Of a DNA stretch of 64,000 bases, positions 14,333 through 27,800 are shown piece by piece. Below the pieces are notes generated by a model. It saw only the letters and a program-made list of their open reading frames with translations, was not told where the DNA came from and made no database searches. Numbering within the stretch: the first letter of the stretch is position 1; every line of letters starts with the position of its first letter. Source of the stretch: Apteryx mantelli. Taxonomy: Eukaryota > Chordata > Aves > Apterygiformes > Apterygidae. The translations under genes and the position numbers were made by a program. Location of the stretch: positions 22,588,001 through 22,652,000 of the forward strand of contig NC_089981.1 of the NCBI RefSeq assembly GCF_036417845.1, written 5' to 3'.

Positions 14333-17300
14333 AAGAGAGGTCTTCCCTTAGCCCAGAACACTTCTCAAGCAAAACAAAAAGCAAAGGCTTCCCAGAATCC
14401 TTGAGTTATAAACGCGAGCTTCAGCTAGGGGATCAGGCTCACTTAGTTTAGATTGGCTGCAAGAGCTGCCTTGGGGAAGTTAAATAGATGACCCAGTATG
14501 TTCCCTTCCTGCATCGTACAATTGATCTCATGTGCAACGCTGCATTTTCCAGACTGTTTTTTGCCTAAACAAACCAGTATTTTTAGCTCTTAAAAGTGTC
14601 TCTTATCAGATAGCATTTGCTGCCAGACTGCTTTGATCTTAATGCTTAAATGAATATAATTACAAATTCCTAAATAAACTGCTTACATTTAACTATGCTT
14701 TCTCTTTAAATTTTAATCAGGGTAGAACACAAAAGGAACAATATTTCAGCCCCTACGATCCTAGCTGGGAAGGGTATTTGACATACAGCTCATGCCTCCT
14801 TTATCAGTCTTGCCAGCTACTGAACTCTAAAATATTATTTGATTCTTGATGGTACTTATTTCCATGCCTTCTGCTGTATTTTTGATTAACAGTCTACAGT
14901 GATTCCAACAAATAAAGGATATAAGCTGCATTAAAGCACTTTCAATCATGTTTAAGTGTTAAAATCCAAAGTGATTTTCAAAGAATTTGATAACATGAGA
15001 TATTTAATACACAATGGGAAGCACATTTCAGCAGATTATTGTTATCCTATAAAACTAAGTTTTCAAGTACAGCTGCTATCTAAAAAGTAAAGTAAGGCAG
15101 AAAAAGTTTGAGGATTCTGCTTATGGATATCAATAAATCCAACATATTTCTAAACTAAGCATTCATGGACATTGTGTACATTTTAGGACTTTTCCATAAC
15201 TGATGAAGATACTTTTTGCTACCCAATTACTCAAGTAGTTAAGTGTTTTTTCTAGTTAATGCAGCTGGAGGACATAAGGAAGACACAGACAAGTAGGTTA
15301 TATAATAGTATTAATTTAAAAGAACATGACTAAGATGTTCTCCCGGGCAATTAAGGTTTATGAACAAATCCCAGCATCTTTGGGAACGCATAAAGGAACA
15401 AAGTAGCAGAGCGACAGGAAAGGGCCCTTTTGGATTCTTTCATATAAGCTGTGGGTGTTATTTCCCAGTGCTAAAAAACACGAGTACTTCACTACTCCTC
15501 TTTAGATCAAGACTACTTAGAGACAGGCATATAACACATTTTTCACATGAAAATTTGCACTTTAGCACAAAAATCTAGTCTTCCCAGCTCTACATGGGCA
15601 ACCCAAAATCCCAGTTCACAGAAGTTTTGGAATTGTGAACCCACTAGCCTTTCAATACTCATGACAGCAGCAGCGGCGGCAATGGCAACACAAGGCCCAA
15701 ACCCCAGCATGCTGTTCAACTTCTAAATAGTCCTGAAAGATATAACTAGTTACTGTAATAAAGCAAGATCTGGTCAAGGCAAAACATATTTAAGAATCTA
15801 GAGGGCTTATGGTGCTTTTAACTCCTGTTTCAGGATCTAGAAAAAATAGACTGTAGAAACCCACACGACTGCACCTAAACAAAACAGACTTGCGTCCCTC
15901 TGGGTGCGAGGCTGAATCGGCTAATGGCAAAAGGTATAACAAGGAACAGGAACCTTACAGTTTGTATTATTCCCTGCCTTCTCCCCACCACCAAAAGGAG
16001 TGATTGCACTTCACTGTAACTACTGTTTACAGCAATTACTTAAGTTCTACCAGAGCATGCATTAGCATTTTAAAAAGCATTTGTGTGATGAAGTGATTGA
16101 TAAAAAGTTTTAGTAAAATGTTTTAAGTGTTCTCCCTTGCTTTATGTGTAACAGACTACAATTAACAGCAACAGAAAATTACTTTAAAAAGGAACCATCA
16201 ATTGGAATGAAACGCGTATCATAAAGGGCAGAAGGGAATTTCATCCCAGCCTGACAGCTGGAATAAACCACAGACAGGAGTGAAGACCTAGTAATTTCTC
16301 ATTATTTTTGACTTAACCAAAGCAGGAGGATCTCAAAACATTTTTGTTATCATAATTCAGCATGCATGTGAGGTTAAGGTGTACAAGCCCCCAATTTTCC
16401 AGAGAAATACGCAAGAAATGAGACTGTTCATGGTCTGCCAATGTTGCAAAGGTTATCTTGTGAGCCAGGAATATATTTTCAGGATTTAATTTCCATGTCT
16501 CTATTTTTAAATAAGTTTTGAGGTTATTACTCTGTTGTGTGATGCTTTAACACAACACTGTGCCTAACACTTTGGTTTACTGGAAGCCGTGCTAGCACTT
16601 CATATGACAATAGTCAAAACTGTGGTTTAGTTACTGGAACCTGCTCTATAGTAGAAAGTTTAACCAGCAAATCTGCCCATGCATCAGTAGAAGCTCCCAA
16701 GCATTTATACTCTGGAGTAAGCCCTAATGATCCTCAACCTTTTCTTACCAGAGTAAACTGGCTACCTGAGCCTCAAGTATCACCAGCCACATGAACGGCA
16801 CTCAACAGCCACACAAAGATATCCAGGACAGCAAGAAACAACGTAGCTGTCCTGTAGCTCTGACTGAGGAACAGTGCTAATTAAAAGCTCCCTCTAAAAT
16901 CCTCAGCATCTTTCACAAATGCTGCTACTTCTGTCATCTCTTCAACCATAGCTTGAGCCTTCCCTCATCCTGCTATGGGGCTTAGAAGAGGTTCCAGGTT
17001 TACATGAGGCAATGAAGAAGAGGAGGAGAGCCATGCACAGAGTTGTAGGCCAGTAAATACTGTACTGACCTAACAAAGTACAGTCTCAGCACTCATCTTG
17101 GCCTGAACTGGATTTAGCTTAACAATTGCCTAGTGGTGAAGTGATTGTGTCACCTGTGGTAGCTTCAGCTCTGGGAATATCACATATAGAAAAGGTCCAA
17201 CAGACCTAAGGAGTATGTACAACAAACAGCAGCCCTTTGTGTTGAGGTTGAGGGAGGCTACCATGTAACTTTCAAACTTCAGCTGGGAATCAATGAAAAG

Positions 17301-18794
17301 GAAGAGAACAGGTCATAAGAGAACAGATAAAATAGCCCCAAGTGGACCCCAATGCTGAAGGGGAAGAAATCTGTCATGAGTATCACACTTTTCCTGGCAA
17401 AGACCTCAAGATGCTGATGACTTCGGCTTGAGGAATACTGTAGTGTCAACTGTAGGACCAAGAGCAACACTGGAAGGATACCAGAGAAAAGGGGTATAAA
17501 GCAGGAAGGTTCTGTCTAACAATTCTAACTGTATTATTAATGAGGCCTTTCTGTATTAGCTAGATAATTTAGACTGTTAGACAGCTAAAACATTAATTGG
17601 ACTAACAATAAATTCTTGGCCCTACTTAACACAGTGTGTTACAAGATTTGGAGTGTAATAGGCTTCCAAACTGCCTCAGGCCTATATGGTGTGTATTCTG
17701 ATGCAGGAAGACCACAGAAAATACAGAGCACAGGGAAGAAAAGGGAATCAGCCACACAATGTCTAGAGAAGAAGGAACACCAGCATAAATCCAGTGCTGT
17801 CCTGAGGGTTCGATCTACTCTTTTAATGCCATAATGCAGTAGAATTGCAATACCGTTCCATGAATAAAATGTCTTGCAAAATGTGATGTAAATAACACCA
17901 GAACTGGTGGCTGGGGTGGAAAGAGGGTGCTAGGGTGACAGATAAAAAGCTCCTCAAAACACAAGCTAGGCTGTCAGGGCCCTTCAGTCCCTGAAGAAAA
18001 ATGCTCTGGTAAGTGCAATTTTACAGGACTGTCCACTTTACCAATTTACAAGGAATTCCTTCCATGTAATTACACAGCAATTTTCCACAGGGGCTCCCCC
18101 ACCCCACCCCAACAAATATCATCTTAGGAAGTAAGTATCTCTCTGCTATACATACTGACAGATAGTAACTGCTTACTGCTATTGAACCAGAAGAACATAT
18201 AAACTGGTACATTTGTCAGATTCAAATCACTGCATAAATAAACAGAATCACTAACATTTCTAAATATTATCCTCCTACTAATGCATTTTCTGTACATATA
18301 AACTACCAAGTCAAAACAGAAATAAACAAACTCAGTCCTATTACAGATAATTTCTTCTGGTAGCTCTGCCTTTCTTGCTTAAAGAATAAGCATTATCTAT
18401 CATAGCTGAAACTGTGCCCAGAGGCTCAGAAAGAATTTTTTATTTGCTACCTCTACGCCATCCTTTTCACTCCTTAGCGATAAGTCATTAAGCTTCACAA
18501 TTGCTTCTTCTCTTGTGCTCCAGGATGTTCTTCCCAGATGTTTTGGGCTAACGCCACAATAAGAAGCCCCTCTGCATGTTATTTTGAAATCAAAAGTTAT
18601 AAGGTATATATGAATAAACATAGTTACCAAGACTATTCAGTGTGACATGCATGAGGACATGACCACCAATCAAGCTCAAATAATTTCCTACTCATTTAAA
18701 CCATGTAGCCATAAACAAAGCTTTGAATTTATTATTATATCAAACAGGAAAGTATTCCTCATCTGGAATCTGCCATCTAAATAGGAATACTCAC

Positions 18795-18887
18795 CCTGCT
18801 GCAACCGCAGGAGGAATGACCAGGATGAGTTTGAGTTGTGCTTCGTGCAGAGCTTCAGAAAGGTGAGTGAGCAAGTGAATCAGCTCC
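18795..18887 (-). CDS. CHID1: CHID1 coding exon 7 (last one found)
   Basis: 93 nt, acceptor TATATTTCAG, donor GCAGG/GTGAGTATT. With the split codon it reads M-ELIHLLTHLSEALHEAQ then LKLILVIPPAVAAG, matching human GLIHMLTHLAEALHQARL and LVIPPAITPG. It ends two bases into a codon. An 8.5 kb intron separates it from the previous coding exon. No following exon was recognised to the left. Confidence 0.93.
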
Positions 18888-21800
18888 CTGAAATATAAAC
18901 TTATCGTTAGAGGGACAGACAGTAAAACTGGCGCTATATTGACACAAGCAAGTTAGCAAGTAATAGTAGGAATGCAGCTGGCAAGAGATCCAAACTGAAA
19001 CTTCCTAGTGAATGACCACAACAGGAAGAAGACTGAGGCAGGTTTATCAAGGTTTATCCTCTTCCAGGAAGAAGAACATTGAACTGCTGGAAAGAGTCTT
19101 ACTTCAATTGCAACTGGTGATCACCTTGTAGCTAAAATGTTTCCCAGGTTTATTTTAACTTAACTGTGCATTGTTAGCATGCAAGACTGGTGTATCTTAC
19201 CAGAGCAGGGTAACCACTGAAGTCACATTCAGTAAAAAGCATGAATCGCTGGAACCACACACTGTTCTGAAACTAGCAGCTGTTGAATAGATTCAGGTTG
19301 CCACTGTACTACTACACTCAAGGTCAGAGAATTTGTAAAGATGCTTTCACAGCTAGACGTGCTATCTTCAAACGATATTTCTGGGGCTTGTATTTAGAAA
19401 AGTTTCTGCTATTTTTTCACTATGCATAATCCTTTTGTTTCTAAATACATTACTGTACAGCTACAAAATAAATGCCTGACAATGCTGTACCTAGAAGTAT
19501 CATCTTCCATTTGCTGTATAATTTAAAGATTTGCACAAAAGCCTATTTTCATGTCCACATTCTAAACATTTCAATGGTAAAATAAACTTCAAGATTCTCT
19601 TCATGAAAACTGCTTCTAGTTTTCCTCAATTGATGGGTGACGTTAATAGTATATCCTTCAGAGTGCAGAAACAAAAGAGTTTAATGCCTATTCTTATTTC
19701 AAGAGGAGTCCAATGTTACCTTCAGCTCACACTATAAATACAGCCCTTTTGTGTGCCTTCCTTAAGTTATTTGATTTTTCAGAACAAAGTCAACTTTCCT
19801 ATTTACCGCTGGCAAGGTGGATTCCAGAAAGGGAGCTGGATAGACAGTGTTAGTAGGGAATTCTAGATCTGTTCAGAGTTATGCTTAAATCTAAATTGAG
19901 TAGAAAACAAATTCACAACTCATTGCAGCAGGCTGAAAGTGCCTGAGCAGGGAAGGCAGGACAAACACAAATGATCACCTGAGCTGCATGCTCCATTTAT
20001 TAAACTGGATTAGACCTGAACCCTCACAAGCAAAATCTGGTCCTGTAATGCCCTTCAAGTCAGTATCATCGCCGAGATACTCTTCTGAAATCAGAGGTCT
20101 GCCATACAATTATCACAGCACAGTAATGATGTTTGACTCTCACAAAGCAGACACTATTCAAAGGTAACCAAACACTTTCATTTTCCCCAAAACAGTTTCA
20201 TGCCTGATGAAAACTTCCTAAGGAGGCTACAAAAAACATTAATCATAAATCCCAGCAAACAAACAAAGCAAGTTTTATCACAGTCCCAGTGCCATCAATA
20301 CTTTGCACTTACAGTTTGAGACCTGGCTGTGCTGAACAGCTCCTGTCAAAGAAACATCACAGCCTGCCACCTATATTGCTCGCACAAGGTGGAAACACAA
20401 GATTACAAGTATCAGCTTTTGGTCTTTCTGCAGCGTGTACTCCTACCATTCTTGCTTTGTGAAAATAACAGCTTTTCTTCCCATTCTTTATCATGTGTGT
20501 TCCACATTAAGAGTGTCACTATTCAGACAAGTCAACTACAGCAAAGAAGAATCCTTTTCCATATGAAGGCATTCAAGAATTACAACATTAAACTAAGCAG
20601 ATGCTCATTGACTCCAATATACACATCACAACTCCCTCATGTCATAGTCTTATCAAAAACTATAATCACTATTAAAACTAGCTAAGCCTTCTTTCCTAGT
20701 GATTTATGTCTCATGGCTAGGTGACCTTTTAAATAATTTTGCCCAAACTGGAGCATGAATGCACTCTTTATTAGATGTCAGAGATACCACATAAAAGATA
20801 AATTTGACCGAAGAATCAATTCCTCTGGTGTTGAGATTGTTCTGCACTCGTCATCAGCAAGAGCTCTCTTCTCTGCCTGACTGCCCTTTTTAGCTGTAGG
20901 AACTTGGAGACCTCTTCACCACGCAAAACGTTTACTGACTTTAAATTTAATTATTTAGAGAGCGAGGAGAAGGAAGGAGTGGCAGAACACAGCAAAAGAA
21001 TGTAACACAGGTGGACAGCAAGATAACATCAGCTATTTTTCATTTAGAAACAAGGTTACCCCTCATCCCCCAGTTTTGCATATTTGGCTCAGCTCCTGAA
21101 ATTCTGCTAGCCACATAGCAATACTCTGCAGCATGAGAAGAAAAGCATTTGGTATTATTTTGAACCAGATGCAGAGGAAAAAAAGTCAAGCGAATGTTAA
21201 ATCCAAGGTTTTCCCTTCCCACTGCAATGTAAGACAGTGGCTGTTTCCCAGCAGAGGTAAAGACGTACCCACAAAAGCAGTCACTTTTTAAAACTGGAAG
21301 GGCCTATAGCATAGAACCACAGCCTGCAACTGTAAATGAAGGACAGAAATTCCCAGCCTGAGACACAGGCAGGAAAGCAGTTTGGATTACTATTTTTATT
21401 TTGTGGATAGCAGATGGGACTATAACCAAAGCTTTTCCACCCCCCCCCCCCCCCACCTTCAAACTCCATCAAAACAGCTTCCACTTCCTCTCCTCCCCTG
21501 ACAAAACCAAGCAGTATAGCTCTGGCCAAAAAATAATTAGCTTCAGCTTAGAGCAGGTCAGGAAGAAAGCAGTTAGCAGAACAGCTGCAAATTCTTGCTC
21601 GGGAAACTCAGATTAGCAACTATTCACTAACCAGTTGAGCCAGGTCTCTCGGCCCCAAGAGCTCTACGGTGAATCAGACAGGATTAATGGTTAATGCTCA
21701 AAGACTTCATTTACGCTCGCTTCCATTTGTCAGCCAAGATGGTATGTAAATCAAATGTGCACTCTTCCCCTCTTCCCCAAAACAGCAATAGCAGAATGCT

Positions 21801-24800
21801 CATTTACTGTGCGCTATAAATTAAAACTTTACTGTGTCCCAACAGTGCTTTCCAGTGTTTTAACACAACATTTTCCCATATTACCACTGGCAATTTTGAA
21901 AGAAAAACTACTGACATTTTAAACATTATAATGAGGTGCAGAAGAGTAGGAATAGAATCAGTCTTCCTGAAAAGGCTTCATTAAACATTTACCACAGACT
22001 TCACCATTGTCAAAGTTAACTTCAGAGTAGCTACTAAAATATTGGCAGGTTTAAGACTCTATCGTGAGCTAATTAAGGTTTACATCAATCCTACTCTGTC
22101 AAGCCTTCCATTATCACTACCATGCAAATAGTCAATTTTCCAAATGTTCGCGATTTCAAAGCATTTTGTCCCCTATAATGTATGCACACTTCAAATTTTT
22201 ACCACCCCAAATTAAAGGGAAATGGTTGTTTCACAACTTTCTGACACTGATAGTTTATTGTGATTGGGACACCCTGTAATACAGCTTACTTCAGTGCACA
22301 AGAGTGGCCTGTCACTGTACTTAAAGAGCTTTGCAGAAGACTCATCTGGTTGTTATATCGTCCCCTCCAGCTGTGACCCAACAGAACTCTGCAAGTTTCC
22401 AACTTCAGCCATTTTACTGCACAAGTTAGAAGTCAGTACTCCCCCAAATTTATGTCTTGTCAAGAAAATTGGACAGAATAAAGCTGTCTACTTCTAGAAG
22501 AAATTGCCCTTTTGTGCCATTTCATTGACTAGTTAATACCAGGAAACTGGAGTGAATTATAGCAAATCTTTGATTAATCTATTAATTTTTCAGGGACTAA
22601 CATGAATGATAGATCTGCCAGGAGAAGAATTTGCTCCTATACTCCTACCAACATTAATAAGACGCCTGAAGGTCATTTTTTGCATGATGCCAAGTGCCTG
22701 CAGCACGTGGTGAGAAAAATCATGTTCTACAGATGGATTCTGTGTGACAGTAGTGCCATCTGTCAGCTAATGCCAGACGGATCAGAATAACACAGGCAAT
22801 TTTAGGCGTGCTGTGAGATTCTGATGGGCTCATTCATGCCTTTTTGACTACATGACCAAGGCCTTTTTGGGGGGGGGGGGGGGAGGGGGGGAAGCAATAA
22901 ATCCACATGTGTGAGATTAGCAAAAGAGAAATTGTCCTGTCTAGCTATAAGCTAAATAAACTGAGAAAGCACAAGTTCTCCCGGGATCTCAATGCCTGTT
23001 CTCCTGCCTGTACCTATCTAAACTTAAATGCCACAGAATGAATAACTTGTAATACTTTGTTGCAAAATTATTAAAGGAAGTTTTAGATAAAAGAGACTGT
23101 TTTAATTAAGCAGGTATAAACTATCACAAAAAAGTAAAGACATTTGAATTAAGGTATCATCTGCATAGCGTATTTTGGCCAGGTTAGACTCTGCAGTAGG
23201 AGACTCATTTCCTGCGTGTTAGAACAAACAACAGGAAGATGAGTAACAACTTTTTCACTGTGTACCACTTGCAATGACTGTCAGCTTGTGAGGAGGCAGC
23301 ATCAGTTAAATGCTATTAAATTTGACTTCAGTATGATTTAGGTATCAAGAATTAGGAGTTTATATTCTCAGAAGTCACAGGAAAGAAGTAGGTACACGGT
23401 AGTTCAAAGCATCTGTATTAGATCTCTACAGGAGCCAAAACTGGCCAGTATAAGCTCCCTACTCCTCACTTCCCCATGCACATTTCAACACAATTCAGAT
23501 TCTTCAGATAGAATAAACATAAACACCTAATGCTGCTTTATGTGCCCAAAGGCATACAAAGCATCCTAAGGCATCCTAAAGTCTGAGAAGAGAGCTTCAG
23601 CTGTAATTAATCCAGTTTTTTGATACACATAGTGCTTAAATCATTACCCCATTTATTAGTGTTTGAAGACTAATTTGCAGTTTTTCATGTTCTTTTGCAG
23701 CCTCACCCGCCTCAAGAAACACAGCTGCACTAGTGTTTATGGCATATTGCAATATCTCTGCTAAAAAGCATCACTCCACATAGTCTTTAAAAGAGAGGGG
23801 ATGCCGATTTCACAGTGGGAACGCAGTAAAGGCTCCCTGTATTATAGGAAAAAAGGGAAAGCAGTCATTCCTGACCGTAAATGAGACAGTATCCCAAGCA
23901 CAAGCATCCCATAAGCAGATCCCACTCTAGTCATTTCAAGTCTGATCAAAGAAATCTGTACTGTATTCTACCACCACTCAGGTAGCGCACTGGACAGACT
24001 CATGGGTCTTCTCCACAATGCTATTAAAAAAACAACAGGAAACATTTCTGCAGCTTTCTCCTTAACACAGATTCACAAAAGGATGCACTAGCATAACTGA
24101 GTGCCATTTCATTATTTATTAATAGCTAAATACCCACTTACTTTAGGTTTTGAAAAATGAAAACCACAATGATTTTAACTGAAAAAAAAATTTTTTTTTT
24201 TTGCTTACAAATCCATAGCACTAATCCCATTCAAAAAACAAAGTTTTTATAGAATTTCAGTTTGTTCTGTCATGTCTTAAGCAAGCTGGCAGCTGCAGCA
24301 TCTCTGTGGTTATTTTTATGCACCTATGTTGAGTCTCCATAGCCTACTACTGACTGCTAAAATGAATAGTCCTAAGCTCACATTATTTCAAGGGGGAAAA
24401 AAAAATAAATAAATCCTATTAGCTAGGCAGGTCTCCTTGTACTGTCAGAGAGCTCTGGAAGTAATTTGAAGGCAAACACCATCTCTTCCTAGGAGCATCA
24501 TTATGATCTTTTGTTCCTTTACCTAGGAGTAGGTTAAGCTATTTTCAGGTGTTTGACCTTGAAAGATCTGAATCAGCAAAGCCTACACTATGTACCCAGC
24601 AGCTAAGAGAGATGCTTTATATGGAACATACACAATCACTGCTCTGTCAAAGCCTTGCATCTCCAAAGGATTAGGGTTCATCTCTGTGTGGACACCTACT
24701 ATTCAGCTGTCCCCCACTCTTCTAATATTAAGAACATGTTTTACTATTGGCATTTGTCATTTTCCAGATATCCTATGTGACAAGAAGGATCATATAGGAA

Positions 24801-27800
24801 TCGCGTTACAATACTGCCACTCTGTGGGCTGAGGAGGTCATGGGCTGCCCTGATCCTTTCCTATTTCTGGTTGGAACAAGCAAAGCAAAAGGCAGTCCAT
24901 GATTAGCCATTTATTGGGAATAACTCTGCTCTGCTGCTCAAAGGGAAATTAACAGATCCCAGAATAAAAGCACTCAAAGTGCAACACAAAAATCAGGCTT
25001 GCCAAGGTGCTGAATTCATTTAATTCTGCCACTTACAGCTGTTCGCAGCATCAGCTTGATCCCAAGAATGGTGATAGTGAAATCTCCTGTGATGCTGGAT
25101 AAGCAATCCAGTTTCAAAGTAGATCAGTGACAACAGACAAACTGACTTAAGTTCTCAGAATGAAGACACTGGTCCCATAACTTACCAGTATCGTGAGACA
25201 CAATTTTAATCTTAATGATGTGCATCTCCTCCTTTCATAAAGCTTAAATCATTGTTATTCCATACACACAAACTTAGGGAAGAGTAGCTGCAGCTTCAGC
25301 ATGCTGCATAGACAAGTCTTATTCAGAATACTTGTCTCTGAGAATACAAGCCCAAAACGAGGCATTTTGCAACATAAGCACTGGAGCAGCAATAAAGGAA
25401 AGAAAAAGCACAGATGGAACTAAGCACTTAAATCAGAACTGATGCTGAAGAGGAGGAAGATCGACGATTCATAACTTTTGCTTCTACTCAGGTTTTTCTG
25501 CCAAACATCTGCTTTAAGGCTCTTGATTATGATAACCCTGAGGTCTTGTTTACAGGTGGCCACATACAATAAATGTTACTGACTCAGAGCAAAGGAGGCA
25601 GCTACCTTCCTTTCTACTAGGATAAGCCTCTCCTTCTCTGAGGCCACGGAAATACTTCCCATCCCTGCGTAGTACTAGAAACTAGGAGACACTGAATACG
25701 TGAGTGGTGCTTTTAGTTCTATACTTTGCCTCCAACAGCATTCTGGTAAAGCAACTACACAGCAGTGCCCTCTTCAGCACAGCCAAGTCTTGCAATACTA
25801 GATGGGACAAGCACTGTCTGAACCAACAGGACTGTTGGAAAGAGAGCCACATTCTTACCATGCCACAAGGAAACCTACTGTGGAGCTAATTAAGATGCAC
25901 GCCTTATTCAGTCTAATTGTGTGCCATCTGCAATACGGCATTTTCCTGTTAGTGCTTAAATTGGTCTTCAATGGCTATTAAAATTACAGTAATACAGTCT
26001 GTCTTACATTCATGTAAGTTAACTGATAGGAAAAGTATCCGTTTCACTGAATTACAGTAAGCATAGCAGATCCAGTAATCTACCACTGCAGCCAACTTCT
26101 CACTTGCAGTTACCAAGCAGCTGCTATTTGCTTAAACCACCTTGCTGGTCATCTGAAGAGACTGCAATAGATTCAGAGCTGAGCACAGAGGCCAGCTGTC
26201 AGAAACAACCTGGAAAGTTACCTAATTATGAGCACCTAGTTTAAGAATTATTCATTCCATTGCAACTGGTGGGACCCTGAGAAGGCTACAAAGATTCTGC
26301 ACTTTTAATTCTTTGTTCCTAACTATTGAATTTACAGGGGAAAAGGTCAGACTCCCTTATTAGCACCCTCAGTTCCAGAAAGTAACTATTACCTACCATC
26401 AGCCAATATCCTTCATCCTGAACAGAATAACCTGAAGTAACCTTTTTTGAAAAGTTAAAGTCTGCCATAATCACTCTACGTTCTGTTTATTTCTTTCAAG
26501 TGACTTCCCCCCAGATATTTTGGGCAATAGGGAGCTGGCAGGAATATTGTGTTTTAGAGAATGGATGCATGAATTTCCTGAGCAAACTAATGCAAAATGT
26601 TTAGGTTGCTGCACTGAATTATTCATTACACCACATGTTCTGCCTTTTTCTCCTGAAGAAGCAGTTTGGAGCTTGCCTTACCTTGACACTATCCAAGGTG
26701 TTAAGACAGCCCAAAGGGCTTTTGCACAGAGAAAATGGATTCAAATATGTCAGGAAGCTGCTTAATATGGATAAGCCCTTGAGTTTTAGCAGCTACAAAC
26801 AATTCAGTCCCTGTGAAATTTCATAATAGAGCTACCAAAAGGCAGATAACTACTCCAAAGTTTAAAGTATATTGTGCTTGCAAAAACTGGCAGCCTGTTT
26901 CTCCAAAGGTGTGCTTCAGGTTGGGGATTTCCATTTTAGTTTCAGCATGTCTAAAAGATTTCTATAGAAAGTTTTCAAAAATCTCCTAATTAAACTCAAA
27001 GTTGGTGAGTCTTGAAAGCATCCCACACTTTCAAGCTTCACCCAGTAACCCAAACCAATGTTATGACAAAGGCCTGTGTCAACAGCTGAGTTTATATAAA
27101 GCTGTAGTACTCTCTTTTCCCTTGTGCAACAGTAACATCTTGCAGAACTGAAGCATGAAAGGCTAAATGTGGCCCACTAGATCCACTGTGAAGATTACGA
27201 TGTAACTTTTGAGTTCATTTAGAGCGAGTAGACTCTTCTCCCCAACTCTAAGACAAGGGGAACAACTTTCAGTTGTCCTAGAATGAATTGTATACTGTTT
27301 ATAGAGGATAACATTCAAATCAATAAGGGCAAATTAAGCTTTAAAAAAAGAAAAAAAAGGTTAAAAAGAGCTGATTTTTAGGAATTGCATCCTAGAGACT
27401 TACACTTACATTTGCTTTCGATTTCCCAGCTGACTCCAAACTTCAACTACAAAACCATCGAAATTTTCTTTCTTAAAAGAAAAAAAGGTATTGACAACAA
27501 CATAGGGTTAATCACCACACTTACGTTGTTACACTGGTATCAGAGATAACATATTATAGAAGCACACAATCACTTTAGCTTTTTTTGCAGTATTATAGAT
27601 TGAACATGCTTTACACTCTCATACAGCTTCATCTTGGCACTCCCATACAGCATTTCCTGAAGAAGTCAAAGTGAAGCACAGATTATTTAAGAAATATGCA
27701 AAAATTGAAATGAATCTCTATTAGTTGTTCATGACTTCTACCCTCACAGGATAAACTAGTATTGGATTGGGAAAAAAAAAATTAGCTATTAATGAAAGCT

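Larger units (their letters stand above)
1..18794 (-). other. CHID1: left flank, probably a long CHID1 intron
   Basis: AT-rich sequence following the last recognised CHID1 exon. I searched the minus strand for the expected C-terminal blocks (around MTYDYS, NFYGMDY, EYK, VFYPTLKS and WELGQGLDYFYDLL) and found none. It holds the two CR1-type fragments at 10500-11300 and 11655-11765, the exon-like segment at 6522-6603, and poly-C and poly-T runs. No tRNA or other gene was recognised. Open frames up to 169 codons on either strand show no family resemblance. Confidence 0.6.
18888..27409 (-). other. CHID1: CHID1 intron between coding exons 6 and 7 (8.5 kb)
   Basis: Flanked by donor AT/GTAAGTG and acceptor TATATTTCAG on the minus strand. 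AT-rich, no recognised gene, and no clear LINE fragment. It contains long homopolymers: C15 at 21440-21454, a G-run at 22869-22891, and an A9/T12 palindrome at 24182-24202. Confidence 0.85.

Noticed and set aside
13842-14351. 169-codon plus-strand open frame
   Set aside because: No recognisable domain, no splice or promoter context, and typical chance length for 64 kb read in six frames.
14700-14740. Minus-strand VFYP reading resembling CHID1 VFYPTLKS
   Set aside because: A stop codon comes two codons later and the flanking residues do not match.
17800-17825. GGGTTCGATCT resembling a tRNA T-loop
   Set aside because: No acceptor stem, D-arm or anticodon arm can be built around it.
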